A DNA stretch of 64,000 nt, from NCBI GenBank assembly GCA_910588255.1, contig CAJUOM010000002.1:1-64000 (forward strand). Direction: 5' to 3'. Numbering within the stretch: the first letter of the stretch is position 1; each line of letters opens with the position of its first letter. The stretch is from an uncultured Alphaproteobacteria bacterium. Its GTDB lineage: Bacteria; Pseudomonadota; Alphaproteobacteria; RUG11792. The translations under genes and the position numbers were made by a program. This document shows positions 58,225-64,000 of this stretch, one piece after another. Below the pieces are notes generated by a model that had not been told where the DNA came from, made no database searches, and saw only the letters and a program-made list of their open reading frames with translations.

Positions 58225-58725
58225 TCAGCGTATTTCATTATCAAATACACCAAAAACATCTGATTTCTTTATCCACCCCCGATATTTTTCTCCGCCACTA
58301 TAAATCTTTACTTCACACCATTTTCCACGAACTGCAATCAATTCCATAATTACATTTTTCTTAATAAGTGCAATCAAATTTGAATTATCATTTGAATCGG
58401 ACATAAGTTTTGCCGAAGTATTATTTGTCGTCATCACAAACCTTTTTGAAGAAAGTAAACTTTTATGAATCCAGCTTTCACTTCCAAAAGGATCTTTTAT
58501 CTTTCTCCAATGATCATATTTTGCAATAATCATAACAGGCATCCCTTTTTGAATATATTCAAAACTTATCTTATATTCTTTTCCAGGCCCTCTATGAGAA
58601 TTAGCTTTATTTGATTTTATCGAAGCATAATAAGGATCACAAATCCCGCTTTTTATAAACGCAAAAGTCTCATCCGCAAGCAAAAATAAAAATAAGAGTA
58701 AATATATGGTTTTTCTATATCTCAC
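58225..58725 (-). CDS. Secreted SH3-domain (COG3807-like) protein
   Basis: A signal peptide (YLLLFLFLLADETFA) is followed by two bacterial SH3-type repeats: SNKANSHRGPGKEYKISFEY to DHWRKIKDPFGSESWIHKSL, then NTSAKLMSDSNDNSNLIALI to WCEVKIYSGGEKYRGWI. This is the common alphaproteobacterial arrangement. It probably binds cell-wall peptides in the periplasm. It overlaps the pfkA end by 11 bases. Confidence 0.85.
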   Translation of the reverse strand: MRYRKTIYLLLFLFLLADETFAFIKSGICDPYYASIKSNKANSHRGPGKEYKISFEYIQKGMPVMIIAKYDHWRKIKDPFGSESWIHKSLLSSKRFVMTTNNTSAKLMSDSNDNSNLIALIKKNVIMELIAVRGKWCEVKIYSGGEKYRGWIKKSDVFGVFDNEIR

Positions 58726-59806
58726 CTATATAGACCCCTAAATTTCTCGCAGCTTTGACATATTCATTATTTAAATCCAGAACCTTATTGACGCTTTTTA
58801 TTACATCAGAAATATTCATTGTTTTTAATCTATTTTCAGAAAACAACAAGACTTTTCCAGAAACTTTCTTGTCTATAAGATTAATAGCCTCAAGTCCAAA
58901 TAAAGTTCCAAGTAACCTATCATTAATACAAGTTTTTCCTCCTCTTTGAACATGCCCTAGAGTGACGCATCGTGATTCAATACCAGTTTCCTTTATTTTA
59001 CTCACCAAATGTTGCCCTATACCTCTATATGCCAAATGTGAATATTTCATTACTCCATCAACATTTTCCACATTATGCTTAAAATCACTATCTTCAACAG
59101 ACTCAGCAACAACTACAATACAATAATTTTTTCCATTTGAAAAACATTCTTTTACTTTGTTTTTCACTTTTTCAATATCATATTTAAATTCTGGAACAAG
59201 AATAATATCAGCTCCTGAAGCTATTCCTGCATACATTGCAATAAATCCGGCATCTCTTCCCATAACTTCAACAACCATAGCTCTCTCATGGCTTTTTGCA
59301 GTTGATCTGATATTTTCAACAGCTGAAACGACAACCTCTAAAGAAGTTTGAAAACCAATGGAATAATCGGTATAATTAACGTCATTATCAATAGTTTTAG
59401 GAATAAAAGCTATATTTAAATTTTCATTTTTAATAAGCAGTTCGTTTATTAATCGAAGACTGCCATCCCCGCCAACACAAACCAATCCTTCCAATTCGAG
59501 TTTTTTATAGCCCTCGTGAATCATATTCTTTATGTCTTCTATAGACTTTCCGGATTCTATAGTTGATGACATCCATTTTGTGTCGGAAAGAATAATACTA
59601 CCCGAATTCGTCAACATGTCTTCATTACAAAGTTTATCAGTAAGTTTTATAAAGTCAATAGGATCATTTGCAAGAGCTCTTATTCCCCTTTTTAATCCCA
59701 ATAATTCATACCCAAGGTTTTTTGCTCTGATAAAAGCAGCTCTTATGACTGAGTTTAATCCGGAACAATCTCCACCCACAGTTAGTATTCCTATTCTTTT
59801 CTTCAT
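58715..59806 (-). CDS. pfkA: 6-phosphofructokinase (cytosolic paralogue)
   Basis: This phosphorylates fructose 6-phosphate in glycolysis. It begins directly with RIGILTVGGDCSGLNSVIRA, without a signal peptide. GGDG is at 112-115 and PKTIDND at 136-142 (catalytic Asp within), then MVVEVMGRDAGFIAMYAG and GHVQRGGKTC. Gly in GGDG with Lys in PKTIDND suggests an ATP enzyme of the actinobacterial type rather than a pyrophosphate enzyme. At 363 residues it is intact, unlike the exported paralogue at 35504-36655. It heads the leftward group pfkA-SH3-rnj-kinase-gatA-gatB. Confidence 0.92.
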   Translation of the reverse strand: MKKRIGILTVGGDCSGLNSVIRAAFIRAKNLGYELLGLKRGIRALANDPIDFIKLTDKLCNEDMLTNSGSIILSDTKWMSSTIESGKSIEDIKNMIHEGYKKLELEGLVCVGGDGSLRLINELLIKNENLNIAFIPKTIDNDVNYTDYSIGFQTSLEVVVSAVENIRSTAKSHERAMVVEVMGRDAGFIAMYAGIASGADIILVPEFKYDIEKVKNKVKECFSNGKNYCIVVVAESVEDSDFKHNVENVDGVMKYSHLAYRGIGQHLVSKIKETGIESRCVTLGHVQRGGKTCINDRLLGTLFGLEAINLIDKKVSGKVLLFSENRLKTMNISDVIKSVNKVLDLNNEYVKAARNLGVYIGEI

Positions 59807-59938
59807 ATATGTCGTTTGTTCAAACTTAACAAATTAGGATATAATCATTTTTTATATTAACATTCTTTAAACAAAATTTCAAAAAGTATCTTAAATTGGA
59901 ATTAAAATACACATTCATAAAAACATCTTAAAAACACC

Positions 59939-59970
59939 TAAAACTTTAAGGGACTATTTATGATTTGACA
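59939..59970 (+). repeat. Dispersed repeat R2, diverged box
   Basis: CTAAAACTTTAAGGGACTAT, then TTATGATTTGACA, matches the R2 box with a few substitutions. It lies between pfkA and the secreted LRR pseudogene. The rest of 59807-60046 shows nothing else. Confidence 0.6.
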
Positions 59971-60046
59971 TGAAAGAAGGGGAAGAGGAACACTGAATAG
60001 CGTTCTCACTAGTTCCCCAATACTTCTCTTCATTAAGTATTGAATT

Positions 60047-60485
60047 TCAAACGTAGAAACCTATACTTTTTTCCCGAGCAATACTTCTAAATCTTTCCTT
60101 TAATTTATCCCCTATGTTATTATTGGTTAGACTAAGGTGATTAATAACTGTACTTGGCAGAATTTTAGCAAGTGCTCGTATTTCTTCTGCTCCTATATTT
60201 TTAGACCTTAGATTAATTCTTTCGCGGATGGTATTTTTTTCTAAAAGTTCTCGAGCTCTATCTAAAGCAATTTGAGATATTGGTTCTTCTGCTTGAGGAG
60301 CCTGAAGTGATAATCTATTATCTAAAACACTTTGAACAGCTGCTAACTGATCTGTTAAGAAACCCTTTAAAGTAGTTAATTGCTCTATATTGAAGTTATC
60401 AAACGTGTTTTTTTGTTGAAGCAGTAACTTCCATACTTCCCAACATTATGGAAAGCATACTTATTCCTAATAATATTTTTTTCAC
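60047..60485 (-). pseudogene. Secreted leucine-rich-repeat protein, one-base frameshift
   Basis: GTG 60485, preceded by AGGAG, starts a signal peptide (KKILLGISMLSIMLGSMEVT, A). The frame breaks in a run of seven A's (T's at 60408-60414 on the plus strand). Removing one A restores an open frame of 145 codons to TGA 60047. The C-terminal part contains a ribonuclease-inhibitor-type LRR unit (IGAEEIRALAKILP, then INHLSLTNNNIGD). LRR proteins of this type are frequent host-interaction effectors in intracellular bacteria. The run-length error could be biological or technical. Confidence 0.65.
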
Positions 60486-60611
60486 AATCTTTCTCCTGTA
60501 ATAAATTTAACTTATATCCATATTATATCGAATATTATATCAAAAAGCAAGGGAAAAATATATTTATTTCGTACTTATAAAATAAGTAATAGAAACGTCA
60601 AGAAAATTTAT

Positions 60612-60738
60612 TAAAATTTTATGGGACTTTTTAGAGTTTGACTTGTGGAAAGAACGAGGAATATACTGAAATTATAGAGGATATACAGGTGCGCGGCGTG
60701 TGGTGAAATTAACGAGTATGCCACACGCCGCGCTCCTG
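60612..60738 (+). repeat. Dispersed repeat R2, full copy with palindrome (subtype A)
   Basis: Box at 60612-60643, linker with ATATACTGAAATTATAGAGG, then palindrome arms CAGGTGCGCGGCGTGTGG (60686-60703) and CCACACGCCGCGCTCCTG (60721-60738), one mismatch, loop 17. It is the inverse counterpart of 17695-17830. Confidence 0.8.
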
Positions 60739-60765
60739 AATGCCTCATTCCGATTTGATTACATA

Positions 60766-60940
60766 TAAACCCTTCCACCCTAGGGATGGATGTTAGTTAA
60801 CCTTAAACCATATTGAAGAAGTTGTGACTTTACAATTAACCTATCAAAATAAGTCACTGCACGAAGCATGAATTAGAAAGAAGACCTCACCGGAAAACTT
60901 CATTGACACCGCAGAGGTACCTATAGCGCTTTCGCAAGGC
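60766..60940 (+). repeat. Dispersed repeat R1, complete copy
   Basis: This is nearly identical to 1-168 across about 160 bases, including the GTGACTT/AAGTCAC hairpin, with scattered substitutions and a one-base length difference. Its left end is ATAAACCCTTCCACC. It ends about 125 bases upstream of tRNA-Leu in the same orientation. Confidence 0.85.
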
Positions 60941-61022
60941 ATAAAGATTATAAAACAACCAGATAGATCTGTCTTAGTAAAACAATGTTTTTTAAAAAAT
61001 AGCATAAATTGAATTTATGAAC

Positions 61023-61051
61023 TTGACAAATAACGTAAAAGCTAGTAAATT
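61023..61051 (+). promoter_or_regulatory. Promoter of tRNA-Leu
   Basis: A perfect TTGACA (61023-61028), 17 bases, and TAAATT (61046-61051) place transcription about seven bases before the tRNA. It may also serve rpmI-rplT. Confidence 0.6.
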
Positions 61052-61064
61052 TAAGAAGTAAGCT

Positions 61065-61150
61065 GCCTGCTTGGTGGAATTGGTAGACACAACAGACTTA
61101 AAATCTGTCGCCCAATCGGCTTGCCGGTTCGAGTCCGGCAGCAGGTACCA
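61065..61150 (+). tRNA. tRNA-Leu (anticodon UAA)
   Basis: A class II tRNA with a long variable arm: acceptor GCCTGCT/AGCAGGT, anticodon stem CAGA/TCTG with loop CTTAAAA, T arm GCCGGTTCGAGTCCGGC, encoded CCA. It reads UUA/UUG. Confidence 0.95.
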
Positions 61151-61179
61151 AGTTTATATTATATGTGTTTTGAGGAATT

Positions 61180-61374
61180 ATGAAATTAAAAACAAAAAGC
61201 AGTGCAAAAAAGCGTTTTCGTTTTACGGCTTCAGGTTTGGTAAAAACTGCACAATGTGGTAAACGCCATAATATGCGTAAAAGGGGCAATAAAATGCTGA
61301 GAAATGCCAGAGGGATGACTTTGATGCATCCAAGCGATGCCAAGAAAGTCTCAACTTTTTATTTTCATGTATAA
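61180..61374 (+). CDS. rpmI: Large ribosomal subunit protein bL35
   Basis: The protein is 64 residues, with KTKSSAKKRFRFTASGLVK and GKRHNMRKRGNKMLRNARG. AGGA precedes the ATG. It pairs with rplT 18 bases downstream, the standard order; infC is not adjacent. Confidence 0.96.
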   Translation: MKLKTKSSAKKRFRFTASGLVKTAQCGKRHNMRKRGNKMLRNARGMTLMHPSDAKKVSTFYFHV

Positions 61375-61392
61375 TTTTTAGGAGATTTATTT

Positions 61393-61830
61393 ATGGCACG
61401 TGTAAAAAGAGGTATGACAGCACATGCAAGACACAGAAAAGTTTTGACTTTATCAAAAGGATTCAGAGGCCGCTCTTCAACTTGCTTTAGACCAGCTCTT
61501 GAGAGATTAGAAAAATCTTGGCAATATGCTTATAGAGACAGGAAAGTAAAGAAAAGAGAAATGAGAGCACTTTGGATTCAAAGAATTAATGCTGCAGTCA
61601 GAGAATTCGGTTTGAAATATTCAACATTTATCAATAGATTATCAAAGGCAAAGATCTCTATAGATAGAAAGATATTAGCAAAATTTGCAGTAGAAAATCC
61701 TGAAATTTTAAAAAATTTAGTTTCTAAGATTCAAACCGGAAACACAGCTACTGATTCTTCTGAAAAATTAGCCCAACAAGCTCTTGCAAAAAGGACAAGA
61801 ACAACGAAAAAAGCTACAGTAGAGGCTTAG
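61393..61830 (+). CDS. rplT: Large ribosomal subunit protein bL20
   Basis: This 145-residue protein starts [20 protein letters not shown], followed by [20 protein letters not shown] and RQR-like [17 protein letters not shown]. It binds 23S rRNA early in assembly. The C-terminal 25 residues (Ala/Thr/Lys-rich) extend beyond the usual 117-120. GGAG precedes the ATG. tRNA-Leu follows closely. Confidence 0.97.
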   Translation: MARVKRGMTAHARHRKVLTLSKGFRGRSSTCFRPALERLEKSWQYAYRDRKVKKREMRALWIQRINAAVREFGLKYSTFINRLSKAKISIDRKILAKFAVENPEILKNLVSKIQTGNTATDSSEKLAQQALAKRTRTTKKATVEA

Positions 61831-61842
61831 TATGTGTTTTGA

Positions 61843-61926
61843 GCGGTCGTGGCGGAATTGGTAGACGCGCAGCGTTGAGGTCGCTGTGGAGAGATCCTGG
61901 AAGTTCGAGTCTTCTCGACCGCACCA
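61843..61926 (+). tRNA. tRNA-Leu (anticodon GAG)
   Basis: A class II tRNA: acceptor GCGGTCG/CGACCGC, D arm GGCGGAATTGGTAGACGC, anticodon loop TTGAGGT, variable arm, T loop TTCGAGT, encoded CCA. It reads CUC/CUU. It is probably co-transcribed with rplT. Confidence 0.95.
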
Positions 61927-61941
61927 TTTAATGAGGCAGAT

Positions 61942-62436
61942 ATGAAAAGCTTTTTAAAAAAAGATATAAATTCTGTTAGAAATTTATTATTATCTGTTGC
62001 CTTTTTGGCAATCAGTTCAAAAGTTGTGGTTCCTTTGTATCCTGTCCCTATTACATTGCAAATGTTTGCTGTTTATTTCTTAGGATTATTGCACACTCCT
62101 CGCGAATCATTTTCTGTTGTTTTATGTTGGCTTTTTATTGGTTCTATAGGCGTTCCGGTTTTTGCATCCAGTTTGGGAGGAATAAGCGGACCTACTGTTG
62201 GTTATTTGATTGGTATGTTATTTGGCACTCCTTTAATAAGTTTTCTGAAATCCAAAGGTATTTTGCTCATGATGTCATGCGTTGCATGTTATTTTGTGGT
62301 TCATATATTAGGATGTTTATGGTTGGCAAATTTTGTTGGCTTTGAAAATGTTATACAACTTGGCGTAATTCCTTTCATTGTTCCAGATTTGTTAAAAATG
62401 ACTTTGGCCTGTTCTTTGGTTGCTTTGAAAAAATAG
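61942..62436 (+). CDS. bioY: Biotin transporter BioY
   Basis: This is the S component of an ECF-type biotin importer. At 164 residues with about six membrane helices, it has VVVPLYPVPITLQMFAVYFL and GISGPTVGYLIGMLFGTPLI, both family signatures. No bioM/bioN ATPase pair is adjacent, and some BioY proteins work alone. It implies the cell imports biotin from its surroundings, as expected for an intracellular bacterium. Confidence 0.92.
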   Translation: MKSFLKKDINSVRNLLLSVAFLAISSKVVVPLYPVPITLQMFAVYFLGLLHTPRESFSVVLCWLFIGSIGVPVFASSLGGISGPTVGYLIGMLFGTPLISFLKSKGILLMMSCVACYFVVHILGCLWLANFVGFENVIQLGVIPFIVPDLLKMTLACSLVALKK

Positions 62437-62621
62437 TAATAAGTTTTTTATTTTATAACAGATATTCAAAGATTTATTTATTCCCAATTTGTTGAAATGT
62501 AGTATTGCTGTTAATTTATGTAACAAATAGAAATTGGCAAAAATATTATTGAAAATTTGTAAACCAAAGTGTTAATTTAATAAATTTTTGAATGTTCTAA
62601 ACTTTTCCATATTATGAACTT

Positions 62622-62810
62622 TAATCGTTCATTTTTTTCTGCCTTTAACATTTCGAGAAATAAGCTCTTTGGCAATGTTTCCTCACTTTAAATGCTTACT
62701 TAATTTGTTTTACATATATTCTTTCTCATTTTGGTTAAATGATTCTATCGTATTAGTCAAGTAATAAGCCTCTTAACCTTCTCAAAATCATTCCAGAATA
62801 TTGATAATTC
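62622..62810 (-). mobile_element. IS256-family transposase relic
   Basis: The reverse strand shows VKRLIT and, after a frame change, LTNTIESFNQNEK, then GNIAKELISRNV-like sequence. This aligns with the IS256 C-terminus and, at DNA level, with 20750-20935. Stops and frameshifts are frequent. The adjoining 62437-62621 shows no other feature. Confidence 0.75.
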
Positions 62811-62853
62811 CATTTACAAAACTCTATATGGTTTCCTGGCACGACTTTCGGAG

Positions 62854-63573
62854 TTATTTCTTTAACTTTTTTATTGCTTCTATCAAAGTTTTATGAGCTT
62901 TTTGTGTATTTGGAGTATCAAATGCATCGCTATGAGCATGATTTGCATATCTGTCCATATAATTCAATGCTATATCATGACTCTTTTCAAGATTTTTTAA
63001 TCCATATGCAAAATTTGCAACAGATGAAGGATCTCTATCGGCTTCTTCTTTCATAAATGCATCAACAGCTTCAGCATCTTCATTTTTTGCCCAATCGTCA
63101 ATAGCTTTTTGTTCTTCACGATGTTGCAGAGCTTCCAGCAAAATTGATGAATCTACATCGTCAGAATCTGTTAAATCTATTGAAAGATACCTTTTTACTA
63201 ATTCTTGTATAGCTGCTTTTGGAGTTATACCAGCTATAGTTGCTGGAGATTTCGCAATTGTTCGAACTATATCAAAAGGTAGCCTTTTTACATCAGCAGG
63301 AGATTTATCAATCTCTAATTCTTTTCCACTTCTGTTTTCAAGTTCTTTTAATGCCATTTCTGGAGTAATCTTATATATCATTTCATTTTTGGTAATTATT
63401 AATCTCAATATATCGGAGTGTATTTCTTCTATCTTCGTTATATATTTATGTGCATTTGCTTGATCCATTGGAGATATATTATTTTTATGCTCGCTAAAAA
63501 GTATTGTAATTCCAATACCTGTGATACTTAATACCATAATCCATGAAAGTATTGTTCTTTTTTCATTATTCAC
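62854..63573 (-). CDS. Membrane-anchored protein of unknown function
   Basis: I do not recognise this 239-residue protein. It has a single N-terminal helix at about 9-27 without a clear cleavage site, so it is probably anchored with its bulk outside. A short motif occurs twice, ITPEMALKELENRSGKE and ITPKAAIQELVKRYLSI, 50 residues apart, suggesting a tandem helical repeat. The C-terminal half is rich in Asp, Glu and Ala. The start is GTG 63573. IS256 relics in opposite orientation lie on both sides. Confidence 0.6.
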   Translation of the reverse strand: MNNEKRTILSWIMVLSITGIGITILFSEHKNNISPMDQANAHKYITKIEEIHSDILRLIITKNEMIYKITPEMALKELENRSGKELEIDKSPADVKRLPFDIVRTIAKSPATIAGITPKAAIQELVKRYLSIDLTDSDDVDSSILLEALQHREEQKAIDDWAKNEDAEAVDAFMKEEADRDPSSVANFAYGLKNLEKSHDIALNYMDRYANHAHSDAFDTPNTQKAHKTLIEAIKKLKK

Positions 63574-63699
63574 CTTTTTTTGCAGTTTTGGTTTCTTTAA
63601 ATTAAAGTTTATTCAGAAAAAGTTAAAAAATAGTTAATTTATGAAAAATATTTTATAAAATTTTTGCTAATTTATTACAAAAAACAAACTAATATCTCA

Positions 63700-63775
63700 A
63701 AACAGGAAAGCATTAGCAAAGAGCTTAGTCTTTGGAATAAAGTGGAAAAAATGAACCACTAAAATTCATTAGATA
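63700..63775 (+). mobile_element. IS256-family transposase relic, opposite orientation
   Basis: The DNA CATTAGCAAAGAGCTTAGTC and GTGGAAAAAATGAACCACTA matches, with changes, the reverse complement of 62620-62660 and 20780-20830, the IS256 C-terminal coding end. It is short and dead. The rest of 63574-64000 holds nothing I can support. Confidence 0.55.
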
Positions 63776-64000
63776 TAAGTATGATCTCAAATAAACTCAG
63801 TTCTAATTATCATTTTAAACTTATGGGGGAATTTAAGAATTTTAAATAGCAAGTGAGGCTTTTTTTATATCTTACGAATGCTTAGCATAATGTAATAAGA
63901 TATGCTTAAGCATGTGACGTGTAGTATTTGGATATTATTAGTAAATTTTTGCCACATCTGTGCAACAATGTAGCACTAGAAAGCGAAAAAATCTCTAATT

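Noticed and set aside
61098..61343. Minus-strand reading frame containing PAAGLEPASRLG
   Set aside because: This is the usual spurious translation of a tRNA-Leu and antisense rpmI.

Overview
The window is an AT-rich (visibly about 70% A+T) stretch of a bacterial chromosome with densely packed housekeeping genes. Several features point to an alphaproteobacterium with an obligate or intracellular life: alphaproteobacterial-type AddA, RNase J, RodA and BioY, scattered rather than canonical operons, many decaying genes, and repeat and transposase relics. A Holosporales- or Rickettsiales-like endosymbiont fits best. This placement is an inference from gene content, not from a phylogeny.

Layout. 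1-5.9 kb: dispersed repeat R1, then secA, an isolated nuoG-like gene and rodA. 5.9-9.7 kb: transposon relic, glycosyltransferase, tRNA-Thr, SIMPL protein, pyruvate dehydrogenase E2. 9.9-16.7 kb: a long leftward cluster, ispH-mutS, then yraN-dolP-uppS-cdsA-dxr. 17-20.6 kb: an orphan gene between two repeats, then frr, a GST-like gene, atpC, trmD and rplS. 21-26.4 kb: SPFH protein, tRNA-Phe, addA, lolD, dps, Smr protein. 26.4-38.4 kb: an accessory region with two repeat families, a frameshifted amidase, a tandem pair of phosphoethanolamine-transferase-like genes (one broken) with dgkA, exported flavodoxin, a glmU fragment, ligA, a signal-peptide-bearing phosphofructokinase with an in-frame stop, tRNA-Arg and a damaged outer-membrane/secreted locus. 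38.4-52.5 kb: symporter, rplM-rpsI, a signal-peptide-bearing thymidine kinase, a MotA/ExbB-like channel, prfA, ftsQ, secreted unknowns, lgt, serS, nudix, an aromatic amino-acid permease, a HAD phosphatase and a solute-binding protein. 52.5-59.8 kb: a leftward run pfkA-SH3 protein-RNase J-exported choline-kinase-like protein-gatA-gatB. 59.8-64 kb: a secreted LRR pseudogene, both repeat families, tRNA-Leu, rpmI-rplT, a second tRNA-Leu, bioY, and an unknown membrane-anchored gene between IS256 relics.

Two themes go beyond ordinary annotation. First, several enzymes that normally work in the cytosol on ATP or NAD(P)-linked chemistry (thymidine kinase, phosphofructokinase, a choline/aminoglycoside-kinase-fold protein, flavodoxin) carry N-terminal Sec signal peptides here. 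This suggests enzymes sent to the periplasm or to a host cell that can supply ATP. Second, two short dispersed repeat families (R1 with a swappable central hairpin; R2, a conserved box plus a strong palindrome) recur through the window. R2 pieces tend to bound secreted or accessory genes, several of which are broken, whereas the core genes are intact.
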